Source of the DNA: Limnoperna fortunei
Lineage: Eukaryota; Mollusca; Bivalvia; Mytilida; Modiolidae
Direction of reading: 5' to 3'
NCBI GenBank assembly: GCA_944474755.1
Contig: OX104124.1
Location: 43,477,342-43,541,341 of the forward strand
DNA length: 64,000 nucleotides
Shown: positions 23,606 to 35,926 of the stretch, piece after piece
Layout: each line of letters opens with the position of its first letter
Position numbering within the stretch: the stretch's first letter is position 1
Program-made: the position numbers and the translations under genes
The notes under the pieces: model-generated
What the model was told of the DNA's origin: nothing
Seen by the model: only the letters and a program-made list of their open reading frames with translations
Databases searched by the model: none

Positions 23606-25686
23606 GTAACAAAAAAGAAAGACTAAAAACGTTTAACAAAAACTCGGAAATTCTATATAACTACCTGTGTTATTGCATTGGAAGTGAACGCATTGTTAAA
23701 TTTCGGCAGTTGTTTCTACGAAAGAAGTATTTACAAAACATGCTAAAAGGTGTAAGTATTGAAGTAAGTGGGAGTAAGGCTGAAGGATTAGACATGAAAG
23801 GGAGCGACTTAGATGTGATGTTTATTTTCGATAGTTTTGATGATATTTTAGAAAATTTTGTGGTTTCTACACTAGATGAAGATTTTACGCCTATTTTGAT
23901 ACAATACAAGTCGTTGCATATGTCCCCTGGATATGTGTTAGTTGAAATAGTAACCGACGACGAATGTATAGCTTTGCCAAGTTCCATGTTTAAAGGATTG
24001 TTGTTTTCGATAATTGTTAACGATAATTTTAAATCAGTGTATAAGACTACGATACACGGTCCCTCACTGTCACAGAAAAATAACGGGGAGGATATAGATT
24101 TTGTTCCAACTCTTAGGAGTAAGACATGGCCTGAAATAGCCAAGGAATGGATAGTGCGTGAACGGAAGTTTGGATGGCCATCACAAGAAATGATCAACGA
24201 TATAGTAAAACAAGGATGTTGTATTGTTCCTGTTGGCACTAAGGCAAACCACGTCAATGAAAATGATTGGAGGTTGTCTTTTTCTCTAGCAGAAAAAGAT
24301 CTTATTTTCTCTTTCAATCACACTCAAGTTTTAGTGTATGGTTTGTTAAAACTAATTCTAAAGGAAATTGTTAAACCAAAAAAAGAAGTGTCGGAATTAC
24401 TCTGTTCTTACATTCTAAAAACAACATTATTTTGGATTATCGAGGAAACCCATGCTTCTATCTGGAAACCTCAGTTGATTTTTCTATGTTTCAATTTATG
24501 TCTTGAACGTTTGATTCAGTTTATAGCTGAGGAGAACTGCCCAAATTACTTTGTCCGCAATAATAACATGATTGCCGGTAGATGGTCAATTTCTGGAAAA
24601 GAAAAGTTATTACAAATATTTTGCGACATTTCCAAAACGCGACTTAGTTTAATTCTGGAAGGTGAAACGATGAATAAACTTAGATATTGTATTGAAAATC
24701 CTTTAAAAGTATGTCAATTTAAACTATTACAAACAAGAAAAGATTTGATGGAAATAATTAGATACTTTCTGGAAATTATAAGACATACTAAATATATAGC
24801 ATGGAGTCCATTTCCATTCAAAAGTATCCAAATTGTATGGCTTAAGTCACTCTTTAAGGTCCCAATCGTAAAAACATTTGTGCGTAATGAAATCTGTCAT
24901 TTTCTGGACATACACCGCATACGGAGTGACAACAAAAAAGCATATTGTGTGCAAAAATTGCAATTGTTTCTGTTGTGTTCAGGATGCAACACTGATCTTT
25001 CAGCCGGGAAATTAACGTTAGCTTCGTGGTTATACAACAATGGAAAATTTAACGAAAGCTTAGGATTCGCAGATCTGGCACTTGAATTTTCTAAATACCG
25101 AATGTTTCATGTTGGTAGAGCTAGTACGACAGAATTGCCTTTTGATTTCGTTCCAAAACTAGATAGTGCATCAGAAGGTGATTTAATTCAAACGCTACTT
25201 CATTTTGCAACGAAAGATGTCCAATTTATGCTTCACTCATATCTACTTCCAAGTGAAGTTACTCTCGTATTGCGATCCTTTTTCGGCGATGTGCTTGAGA
25301 GTATAAGAATTAGAGCGCTTGTTAGCTTTTTGCCAGAGTATTACTCTCATTTTCTTCGATTTTTATGTTTGAACAAATTAGGAGAAACACAACGCAGCCA
25401 TGACGCACTAATAGAAATGCAATGTGTGAAACTTATAGGCTCTAAATGGGAACAGGATTTACATTTATGTTCCAAGACAATTCTTCGAATTGTCGGAAAT
25501 ATAGTAGAAAACCGAACAGAGAATGAATGGAGACATTTCACAGATTTTACTTATGTTTTGCAGCATTGTTCAGCTAGCAATCTAGAAGGGGTTAATCTTT
25601 CTACGCTTGAGACCTCTATAGTCGATTTGGAAGAATTCGGAGTTGACTCATCTGTGTTGCCTCCATTAATCGTGAAATCGTGTTAG
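23606..25686 (+). CDS. Gene 2, exon 2: Mab-21-type nucleotidyltransferase (cGAS-like receptor candidate), intact
   Basis: With exon 1 this gives an uninterrupted 823-residue protein, longer than a bare Mab-21 domain (about 350-400). Seen directly: the nucleotidyltransferase signature SGSKAEGLDMKGSDLDVM, with GS at about residues 186-187 and acidic residues D198 and D200 of the joined protein. YVLVEI follows, whose glutamate (about 244) may supply the third acidic position. Then come the Mab-21 blocks FGWPSQEMINDIVKQGCCIV (about 319-338), WRLSFSLAEKDLIFSFN and SYILKTTLFW. The C-terminal 250 residues are helical with TPR-like pieces (ASWLYNNGKFNESLGFADLA; FLRFLCLNKLGETQRSHDAL). Family knowledge: cGAS and its animal relatives sense nucleic acid and make cyclic dinucleotides for STING. 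Whether this member does so is inference. It could instead be a non-catalytic Mab-21 protein. Confidence 0.88.
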
Positions 25687-28039
25687 ATTTCTTACTATTT
25701 ATAGAAAATATATAGCCTGAGTGATGTACATGTTTTATTCCTTGTTACCTTGGTGTATGTACGTGGGCATACTTTCATATTTTAGCCATTTATTATCAAT
25801 AACACCGATAGGTACTTAAACCAGGGGCTTATTAGTGTGCATTATTAAAATTATCAACACGACGCTACAAAGTATAATGAGGAATTAATTTTCAATGTTG
25901 TATTTTATTTCCTATTTTACATATTGTTCAGTTTTACCACAAATCTTTTGCGCTTAATAGAGAGCAGTATTAGATGTTGTATTTTTATGAAAAGCTATTG
26001 TTTTAATCCAAATAATCCTAAATAAATAAAAACTAAAAAAAAACACATGGACAAACCACACACCATATACTGTAGTGAATAAGAGAGCATTTTTATTCGG
26101 ATCAACCCCATTCCAAGAAAATGTAACTGTCGATTTCGTTTTTTGAGCAAGCTTTCTTTACAAGAAAACTTTCACTAGTATATATTTGTGCAGAAAGACC
26201 TTACTGACATTGGTTTTGAAAATGTAACGTTTTTCCCGTTTTAAAGGGTAGACTATCTATTCATCGTCACTTTCTGTTCAGTCCCATTCTATGTTCATAC
26301 TCCATATCTTTCGCACAACTGAAAGAAGGAAAGATATTTGAAACAAATCGTTCAGAACTGAGATAACGTGACATGGGAAAATATGTTTAAGAACTTGACC
26401 ATTTTAATGAAAGTGCTTGTATATGTTAATAGATTTATGGATCTTCCAGTCATAATATTATTTGGAACAAAGTTGAAGCACGCTTTTGTATAACTGATTA
26501 ATTTCAAGTTTAGAACAGTTGAATATTAACCATATTAAAAACTAAACCAGTAAATCCAGAACACTTTGTATTGTTGTGTGTAAGTAAGAAACAACATGTG
26601 CAGCTACCTGTTCACACTATCACATAGAAATCTTTAATATAGTGTATTGTACAAAGCGATACAATATACTGATTTAGCTTTTGATATTTGTCTCTACATT
26701 GCTGCCGATTTTTGAAGTTATTGTGTTTAACTAGATATATTATTTGAAATAAAGTATTAGAAGCAGACTATTGTTTTTCTATGTTCGTGACTTCTAATCT
26801 TATTATGACATATTTGCGGCTGTTTTGATCAATATAATCTCGTCAAAGTGAGACAACTTCATTAGTCAACTTAAATTTTTATCACAATATACCTCAGCTA
26901 TAAACGATGCGCAATAATACTATTAGTTAAATAAGATACGGAAATATAAACAGTGCATGACAACTTTCGTAACTGACTGTGTGATGATTATAGTATTTAA
27001 ATTCAGGTCTGTTAAAAAAACAATTTTGTCCTATCCACGCGAAACAAACTTTGAGGCAGCCATACTACTTGTTTAATTTGGTGGCAAATCAGAGATGAAA
27101 CAAGTCACATAGGGAAGGGACACAAAGCACGAATGTGACTGAATTCAAGTGAAGTGACGACATACAAGTCAATGGATTTTAGGGATAGAGAAGCAATGTA
27201 AAGGTTGGTACTAAATCAAGTGTTTTAACAGATGTAAAATACAACAACCGAAAAGACACCCTTTAAACAATCAAACGACAGTATTTTTAACAGATGCGGA
27301 ATCAAAATATAACAAATATAACAAATTTATATAACAAATTTTTAGAAGACGATTAAAGTTGGTATAAATTTAGTTGCATCCTTTTGAATGTACTTAAATT
27401 CATTCTGGAAAACAAATCTGATAATAGTTGTATAATATGTATCCACTTTTTAACTGATCGAAGAAAATAATATGTTCATAGTGCTATAGAATATATATGC
27501 CTAGTGCTCTAGATCAGTATAAAATATTTGCCTACTAAACCTTAAATCCTGGTATAAAGTTATCTTTTTTGTTTTAAAATGGCTAGGTTAGGAAATGTCT
27601 AGAATAGTGGTGGTGATTCTTCTGCAGTTAACAGTTGTACAAATAATCACCGTAAAATAAAAGAATGGTTATCTCTGTGTGATTAAAAAAAACACAAAAA
27701 CATGAAGATTGTTGTTGTTTGGTTCTATACAGATTACATACATGTATCAGGCCCTCAAACGATGAAATGGAGCAAAGGCATGAAACAGAAAAAAAACTTC
27801 GAAAAATAGTATTTGTGTGTTCTAAACATTTCTTGGACACGGTCGCGCAAACGATGTAGATTAGATGAGGAAGCATATTTCTCTATGTAAACTGATATGA
27901 AACTGATATGAAAAAAAGTTTACAAAACCATTTACTTGCCCAAAAAACTTTCCCGAGTCTACCCGTGAGGACAGTTTGTCAAAATCAACATAAAACTAAC
28001 AATCGCAACGCAGTATGATGAAAGAGACTTTCTGCCAAA
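25687..28039. other. Intergenic DNA after gene 2
   Basis: About 2.3 kb with no supportable gene apart from the candidate poly(A) signal. The minus-strand frame at 27628-27876 may be part of an old repeat but shows no domain I can name. Confidence 0.5.
26021..26030 (+). terminator. Candidate polyadenylation signal of gene 2
   Basis: Two overlapping AATAAA hexamers lie about 335 bases after the gene 2 stop codon, followed by an A-rich stretch. In such AT-rich DNA the hexamer also occurs by chance, so this is tentative. Confidence 0.3.
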
Positions 28040-28160
28040 TGATCATTAAGATGACCACACAACAAGAGTGAAAAGTAAATAGACATTTACAAATCTGGAT
28101 ATAGACAAACACAAAAACTAAAAATACAAAAAAACAGAAAGTGAGTAACCCGAACCTTTG
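28040..28160 (-). mobile_element. 3'-end fragment of a Penelope-type element, inverted
   Basis: The reverse complement of this segment matches about 29327-29437, including GTTCGGGTTACTC, TTGTCTATATCC and CTCTTGTTGT. It is a detached 3' tail of the same retroelement family as the adjacent fragment, in opposite orientation about 1.2 kb away. Confidence 0.6.
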
Positions 28161-28537
28161 CAAAGTCAAAAACACCATAGCAGAAAGTAAGTAATCCTTG
28201 CTCAATACAAACCATGGGTGTTCGATTGTTTTTGAGAAGTACATTTCAAAGATCATGTTGACAGTTCGTAATACGTCTGAAGGGATTACATTAACTAAAG
28301 TACAACGAATCCTTGTTTTAATACCTTCGAAATCAACATTATTGACCGGTTTAGCATAACATATAACTTTTGAAATGGAGACACCATAAACCGGGGCTGC
28401 AGGAATGCTACTTTAAATGAATTTAAGTTGACAAGTGCAAAGATGAAGTCATCCCGTTTGTCTGAGAGTCTATGTGTAGGCTATTTATATTGGTAGGTAT
28501 ACGTAAGAATCAAAAATACAACAGGCAACACATTTTG

Positions 28538-29676
28538 CTATACCTCACGCGCCTTTTGTGTATTCAAGACTCATCAGAGGCGTTCTACCCAAAACAATTG
28601 AAAATGACAAACACTATATGAATATGAAGACATAGAACAATAAAACCAAAACATGCCGAACTGAAAACCAAAGTGTGACTAAGATCAACCTAACAGGTGT
28701 AGGAACCTTAGGGTTTTGACAATTGGAAATTTACCGCTATATTGATGTTTTGTCCCTCAACAATGCTACATTTGGTGACTATTTACATTCAATTTACCCT
28801 AGCGAGTTTGAAATTAAAGACACCACCAATACACTAAGCTCAGCCTCTTATTTAGACCTACTTCTAGAAATAGACTCAAGAAAACTACAAACTAGACTCT
28901 ACGACAAACGTGATGACTTCAACTTTCCAATTGTCAAATTCCCGTTCATCGAAAGCAACATTCTAGCAGCTCCAGCGTGTACATTTTACAACTTATACGT
29001 TATTCTAGAACCTGCAATCGGTATTCCGATTTTCTAGACCGATCCCTGCTGTTGACTGCTAAACTACTCAAACAAGGGATTGTTGCACCTAGGTTGATGT
29101 TATCTCTCCAGAAGTTCTATGGTCGTCACCATGACTTAATTGATCGTTATGGGAAATCAGTGTCTCAAATACAATCTGACATGTTTGCTGAGTCATAGGT
29201 AGTGATTCCTATTTCTGGATTTGACTTTTCGTTAGACACGACAATGAGTAACTCGAGGGGAGTCTAATTAGAGGCAGGCACTGCTTACTCGTCCTGATCA
29301 CCTGAGTGCAACCATGATTTTTATTGGGTTCGGGTTACTCTCTTTCTCTGTTTTTTGTGTTTTTGGTTTTTGTGTTGTGTTTTGTCTATATCCGGATTTG
29401 TAACTGTCCTTTGACTTTTGGCTCTTGTTGTTCTGTCGGTTTTCTTTGCTATTTTTCTTACATGAACAATTTCATAGCTTTGATGTGTTCTTCAACACAA
29501 AAGTGTTGATGCAGGAGCTGGCTAACCTCGGGGGAAAAAATTCCACCTGCAGCGCTAACCATCACGGACGTTAAAAATAAAAAATACAAGAAAGTTCCAG
29601 ATAAATAAATTTTCCAACGCTTGACGCGCGTGTCGTCTATTCAAGACTTTTCAGAGGCGCTGTACCCAAACAATTG
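28538..29676 (+). mobile_element. Internally deleted Penelope-type retroelement with terminal direct repeats
   Basis: Two direct repeats of about 55 bases bound the element, at about 28545-28600 and 29612-29672. They share ATTCAAGACT, TCAGAGGCG and ACCCAAA(A)CAATTGA. Between them are about 120 bases of 5' sequence, then directly the C-terminal part of a reverse transcriptase (28720-29198), then a T-rich 3' region. The first part of the reverse transcriptase is absent. The family name rests on resemblance to bivalve elements with a YIDD-type reverse transcriptase and is tentative. Confidence 0.65.
28720..29198 (+). pseudogene. Reverse transcriptase, C-terminal fragment
   Basis: Recognisable blocks are YIDVLSLNNATFGDY, SASYLDLLLEID, LYDKRDDFNFPIVKFPFIES, then after a frame change LIRYSRTCNRYSDFLDR and KFYGRHHDLIDRYGKSVSQI. 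In related elements the first block reads YIDD; here one aspartate codon is missing, so the catalytic motif is damaged. A frameshift near 28985-29010 splits the frame (first part ends 29037, second runs to 29198). No upstream reverse transcriptase or endonuclease sequence is present. Clearly dead. Confidence 0.75.
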
Positions 29677-32600
29677 ACCTCTACCTATGTGTAAAGATTG
29701 CGTTTTAAATTTTAATCTTGCCACGGTAGATTATAATAATGTGTAGTCCAGCCACTGTTATATATAGAAGTGCTGTCAGAGTTTTGGGACGTAGCATATA
29801 CATGTTTTAGAAAAGAAGATTATTTTTATCATCGTCAAAATAGTAGCATTGCATGACATTATGGCAAATTTGTAAGTCAACTAAAGAGTGTAGAAAAGCG
29901 ATGACTGAAATTTGCTTTATACTAATATAGTCCTCCAAATTTCTTCAAGAATATCTTGTAGATGTTCGTATGTTATTATATTGTTAACGAAGCTTCACTC
30001 TACATTTTTCGCAAAGACAGTTAGACGATTCTTTATAGTTAAGGCGCAGAGGTCTTCAACATATTTTGTGGGGTTGGTTGAATCAGAAAGATACTTGCAA
30101 TGTACCAAGCGCAATGTGCAACACTGTATGAATTAAACGCAACAAATCACAATTTGACTCGTTTGCTATTCTGTTTTTTGAGTTTATATCTTCCAAAAAC
30201 TTGACCTGTGCTTCTACTGCCGCCATCATTTTGTCGGATAGTATTGATCATTGATTTATTGTTCAATATAGGTATTATGGCCAGACTTTATGGCGATTAT
30301 TATCAATTTGTGTATTAAGCTGTCCGCTGTTTTCGGAAAGTGATATTTGAATTAACGTAAGCGGGTGAATAGTAACTATTCTAAGATAGCGTCGTTCAGT
30401 TAGCAATCACAAACCCAAACTACCAAAACACTGTTCACGGATTTCAGTAAAACATTCTAGTGGCAAAATAAAAAGAAAGAACTTATGCTCGTAAATGTTC
30501 GTGTTTGCCCAAACATTCTCTGTAGAGATTTTATAGATAAGATCTCTGTATATGACTTTCCTGACCAGAGTTTGCAACCAATGAGAGATTTCGAGTAACA
30601 TGCTTGACAAGCTATGTTCGTTTAATAGACTAATATAATTCCAACATGTTTTGCAGAGTCAACGAGTGCTAAAGCTAATAGACATTAAAAGGTTCACTTC
30701 ATATTCGAATATAAATCTAAACAGCGCTCAAGGAGATATTTATCCTAAACCCTATGACACAATGAAGACTTCATGTGCAGTAACATCTCTCCGCTACATC
30801 ATATAGAGCCTACTTTTCTAAACACTATAACTTGCATGTTATGATTTTCTTGACCAAGCTTGTAGAGAAATACACAAATATCTGTCCCTCAAATGAGTAT
30901 ACATTTTTACTTTTTACAGAGTTGCTAAAGAATATTTTTTTCCTGACTTGTCTTACCTAGATTGACAACCTAACGGCTCGACACAAAAGGCAAGAACTCC
31001 TTATCTTTACAGGGCATCTGAGTTCTCACTCATTTTCCTGTGAGTTCGTATTGCTGACATTTGTTTGCTTGTGGTTATTTTTTCTCGTGGTTTCATATTA
31101 AGTATATATGGTTTTGAAATTTGTTTGCAACCTTAGTATCGTTTTTCCTTTGCTGAGACTACAAGAATAAATCTTAGTTATGCAGTTAATCGTGTTTATT
31201 TCCACAATGCAATAATTTATTTGGTTAATGATGGTACGTTGTCATTACAAATAGGTACGTTGCAAATAATTTAAGAAAACATGAAAACGATGGGGTAATT
31301 TCTTATATCATTTTATATACTAACCTTACTTGCTGGTGAGTGCTTTTAGAAACATGTCAATTCTACTGCGCGGTAATATTTTTTTTGTACAAAATTTCAC
31401 AATTGGGAGTTTTTTTGACCATGCATTAGGCAATTATTTTTTTGTTTCTTGTTTTTAGTGTAACCTTATTGTACAATTTTTAATATAAATTGCTTTTTCT
31501 CTATAGGAGAAACATAAATATCAGATAATCTGCCATCGTTGATTGGTCTAATACTGATTATAAAAAGCAAAAAATGGAACGGAAAAGTGTTAATTTTTTA
31601 ATTGTTCAAGTTATTGTGAAGCAACAAACTATAGGTACCTGGTTGCCAAGCAATCCTTAGTCTGGCAATGTATTTACGGCATATTCACAAAATGACAAAC
31701 ATCCATTAGTATATTTTAGACAGTACTCTAAATCTATGGTAGAAACTAACGTTGAAAATAAAAAAGCATGTGTTCAAATTGAAAGATATCCATTTTTCAT
31801 TTTTGCGAAGTTTGATCTATGATTTTTATACCATGTAGATGCTTCATACAGATAAACATTCAAGTGCCCCCTATATCAATTGTCTTTGTGTTTGTTTTAA
31901 TAAGCTAATCAACTAATTTATGCCATTGAAGGGTATCGATACATTATCTTGTGTAAACACTATAGCTACTACTTTGAAAATACTTTGTGTTAACAGCAAA
32001 TGCCAACGTGTAAACGTCATACCAACAAAGAAAAAATTGAGGATGGCCATCTCTGAGGTAAAAATTAAATACATATTGATGTAACATCTAAAACATTATA
32101 ATTTTGCTAACCATCTCCATTGTGTCATGAGGAAAGTGAGAAGTTTATACCATGCAATGACTGTTTACAGTCTTATTTTTGCTTGGATATACATGATAAA
32201 GAAACTCAATGTATGTAGGAAAAAGACCACAATGGTTCAAATTAAAAGAAAAGCAAATTTAAATGCACTATGTATTAATCAAAATCTATTTATTGTACAT
32301 ACGCATACAGTATTTAATTTAATACTAGTAACATTACTTCACAATACATAATTTCGGGTACAGTTTAAATTTCTCCTTTCTGTCTTTTACTGGTTTCAAT
32401 GGTTTTATATACAAGCAAAAATGATTTTATAACTTGTACTTGTATACTGGCATGGGATATACTAGTACTAGTAATATAATCGATAAAAATCAATGTTAAA
32501 TTTTTGCTTATTTTCGTGATTTAATATACGTAGGTACATTGTAAATACAAATTTTGGATTATCTCCTACTTTTTATACAGAGATTGTTTCATAAGAGATA

Positions 32601-33504
32601 TGGCAGTGTGACTGAATATGGCCTTCAGAAATGTTAAATGGTCTGATCATTTAGTTCTTTTGGTGGCACTAATATTTTGAATTTTTCAATTCTATATTAA
32701 TTTTTTGACAAACTTTTACATCAGGGTTATAAGAAATTTTTTGCCTTTGGTATTTTGGAATATGTTGACCACTTTGTGTCTCTCAAAGAGGGAGGTGTTT
32801 TAATTTGTGTCTTTTAAAGAGGCAGGATTGGCACAAAAACCTAGTTTTACCCACTATTTCGATTGAAATGCGTAGAGATTAGTAAAATTGTCTGTCATTT
32901 CATATGCTATACTGATACCAATGTTATTTATATATATTTTCAGTCATAACAGAAAACTACAAGTTGTGAAGCGAGAGAGGTTACCTGTTGTGAAAAAGGC
33001 AGAGACTTGACAGAAGTACAAGTGAAGGATGAATTATATGTAGCTAAAATACCTGCACCAAGATTACCCATTATTGAGCCACCAATACCATCCATCAATA
33101 ATGTAACACTGATATATATAAGGGACATAACTCAAGCTTCTTGGTAGTTTCTTTTTGTAAAAATGCTGAGTAAAAAGGAGCATAATATTTAGATAATAAT
33201 TTGTTGACCTTAACATGGCTATTTTTTGTTATTATTTGAACAGATAAAAGTACAAAATATATGCAACTTTGAGTTTTTATGCCACAATCGTGAATGTGAA
33301 AGGCGCATATAGTATAACTCTTGGTGTGGTCATTGTTAAATAATATTTAGTTTCCTAGCTCTAATTTGTGTAGTAGTTGAACGGTTTTATTGAAATTGGT
33401 GCATATAGTACTTTATCTACTAGCGATAAAGGGCAAAATTGGTTTCAGAGTTATAGTGGATTGATTTTTAGGAAATTCAAATATAATGTCCATTAGTTCT
33501 AGAT
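29677..33504. other. Intergenic AT-rich DNA
   Basis: About 3.8 kb with no firm gene. Frames at 29912-30136, 30407-30610 (minus) and 32127-32351 lack recognisable domains. One candidate minus-strand exon (32985-33118) is listed separately. Confidence 0.45.
32985..33118 (-). other. Possible isolated internal exon with a hydrophobic segment
   Basis: On the minus strand an open segment of 134 bases is bounded by an acceptor-like TATATCAG and a donor-like ACAG|GTAACC. It encodes a glycine-rich hydrophobic stretch (VTLLMDGIGGSIMGNLGAG) that resembles a transmembrane helix, then a polar region. No companion exons were found nearby, so it may be a stray duplicated exon, part of a repeat, or chance. 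Confidence 0.2.
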
Positions 33505-33763
33505 TGTTTGTTGTTTTTTGTGCTTTAATGGTGTTTAACGCTACTTTCAGCAATTTTTCAGCTATATCATGGTTTCCAGTTTTCATTGCGGAGGAGTAAC
33601 AGGAGAAAACTCCGACCATTGGTAGGAAAACTGACAATCCTTGCCTATTGGAGTCGAGCACACCCTGCCTGCAGTGAGACTCGAACCCTCAACCTCAGTG
33701 TTGACAGACCATTTGATCTATACTAGACGAACTGCCTTAACCACTAGGCCCACAAGGTCCCTT
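33505..33763 (-). mobile_element. tRNA-derived SINE, minus strand
   Basis: Reading the minus strand from 33763, the head begins GGGACCTTGTGGGCCTAGTG and continues GTTAAGGCAGTTCG (A-box region). It has a B box GGTTCGAGTCT (near 33676-33690), the segment TAGCTGAAAAATTGCTGAAA, and an A-rich tail near 33505. It aligns along its length with the SINE at 14924-15190. Confidence 0.8.
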
Positions 33764-34799
33764 TTTGCTAGGGGAAGTCCACCATTTGTAATTTGTATTC
33801 CAATTTTGTATCTACTCCCCCTCCCCAACATACATGATTCAAAATATTGCTGTCGTATTGCGCCCTACTAAATATTTAGAATTTAGAAATTTGTACAAGA
33901 TGGATCCTCATTGAAACCTGTTATTGTTAGGCAGAAGCATCTCTGTCTTCTTGTAAAATTGTATTAGAATCTAAACATTGATGTAAAAATGCTTGCACCT
34001 GAAATGTCTTTTGTTATGGACATGTATTTGTCCTTTTTGACCCTTTAGTACTTCACATGCCGTGCATGCTTGTCATGCTATAGAAAGCCCATAGTTTTAC
34101 CAAACACATGTTATATGAAATATATTATCTAGTTTACTTAAACTACATTTACAGATATTTAACGGCAAACTTGAAATAATGGAAAAACTATATAAAAGGA
34201 TCATTTTTCACGCACTTTTTCAATCAAATAAGTTTTTTTGGACCTGTCGAAAAATTTAGCACACGAACCTACATTGTTTTCTTCATGTATACAAACATAA
34301 AGCTAATATAAATATTTTGATAAAATTTTGGGACTCTGTATTTATAAGAAAGGGTTGAATTTAAAAAAAAAACATCCATGGGTGATACATTTTCCCGTAC
34401 GTTTTTCAGCACTGTATTTAACTGGTCAAATCTGAAGTTGAGATGTACTTTATAAATTTATCTTTTTGAAAATGCACACTATATATATTATCTAATTGTT
34501 ATTATTGAGATTATAATAATATTCCAACTGAAAAAGATCTTTTTATTGCTTCTATGATATGATGCCCATGTCCAGATTTAGTGATCATTGATGATTACAC
34601 ATGTAAGAAATCTGACCCTACCGAAAAAACGAGCATACGAACCTATGATTGTTTTGCATATTTTTAAATATATATGTATGCTACATACAAAAATGCTTGA
34701 AATAAAGCATCCTATTTATAATGAGTATAAGCAGCGAACATCCTTTATTCTAATATTTGCCTTGTTTATAGTGATTTTAGATGTTGCTAGTATGATCAA
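33764..34799. other. Intergenic DNA between a SINE and the left duplicated block
   Basis: AT-rich, with no gene supported. A weak direct repeat is visible: the phrase around CACACGAACCTAC near 34260 recurs as CATACGAACCTATG near 34633. Confidence 0.4.
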
Positions 34800-34944
34800 T
34801 TCTAAAAGACATATCAATATACATTAAAAGAGTAAACTTGTATATCTAAGCGGTGATTTTTCTCTAATGTGTGGCCTTCAATTGATAATCTGCATCTGCT
34901 AACCAAACAAAATTACCTGCCATTTGTTCTGAGAACAAATGATA

Positions 34945-35926
34945 AGGTCTTTCCTACTATTTCTCTGCTGTCATAAAATGGATGTAATGCTATGGACTTT
35001 TGTGTCGGTTGCTAAGCACAAAATGTCACTTCCAGTCATAACAACTTTTTTAGCAAATAAAGCGGTTCCGAGTCAAAAATATATGGTTGTTAAGGAATTT
35101 TGTCCTGTTGCTGCGGAAACTGACACTTCCGGTCATGAAATGACATATGTTTGTAAAGCACATCATCCTGATTCTAAAAATAAATGATTGTTAAGGACTT
35201 TTTATAACAATTACCATGCGGTTATTGCATGACCTTGACCTTTGACCTTTGGCTTAACTTGAAGTTTTGTTCCTACTGATCACTTTAAACCTATATGTTT
35301 ACTTTATTATCTCTAACTGTTTTCAAGTTGTAAGCAAAAACCGACTAACCAAAATAAGTCAAGGGCTGTAACTTCAAAACGGTTCATCGCACACCTTCGG
35401 ACCAAAGGTACAAAATGAATGCATCGATAAGTAAAGTATTTTTCCCATATTGTCTGTTTTATCTATAGTGCTAACACAACTAAAAATGAGTTTTGACCTT
35501 GACATTTGTAAATGTAATATATGTCACTTAGGATCAATGGCGGTGGTCCCAAGTATCTATGAATTATAGTTTCGAGAAAAAAAATTGTACTTGCCACACT
35601 TGATGTGTAGAAAATGCATAAATAGTAAGACGATTTAGAGAAAAAATAGCATGTTAAATCATCGCCATAGGTCAGCCGACATTTTGTACACTTTAGATTT
35701 TGAGAATCGACTACGGTTTCTGAGTTTATATGCAAACAAGGGTTATTGCTCTGTTACTAAAAACGATTGGTTGCACACAGTGAACCAAGTCATCTCCAAA
35801 TATGACCGGACCGATTAATGGTATCGAAATGATATGTAGCGACACGTTTTGGCAAACCTTCGCGGAAGAAGGAAATAATAATCATAAAAATTAAGGTAAG
35901 GTCTTTCGCTGTATAAGGAAAGACTT
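34945..35926. mobile_element. Non-autonomous DNA transposon of about 1 kb with short terminal inverted repeats
   Basis: The paralogous block near 45.0 kb lacks this segment and so serves as an empty site. The element starts AGGTCTTTCCT and ends AGGAAAGACTTA, a short imperfect inverted repeat. On each side lies a near-identical direct repeat, AACAAATGATA on the left (34934) and AACAAATAATA on the right (35928), which fits a target-site duplication of about 7-8 bases. No transposase is encoded. The superfamily is undetermined. Confidence 0.6.
35236..35248 (-). promoter_or_regulatory. Perfect DR1-type nuclear-receptor half-site pair
   Basis: TGACCT-T-TGACCT is, on the minus strand, AGGTCA-A-AGGTCA: a perfect direct repeat with one-base spacing, the consensus for HNF4/RXR-type receptors. 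A third overlapping TGACCT lies just upstream. It lies within the transposon at 34945-35926. Binding or regulatory use is not shown by the sequence. Confidence 0.25.

Noticed and set aside
23670..24317. Long minus-strand open frame opposite the start of the Mab-21 exon, also seen opposite genes 1 (6939-7460) and 3 (40600-41172)
   Set aside because: It mirrors the conserved sense codons; its conservation follows from the + strand protein, and its predicted sequence is not protein-like.
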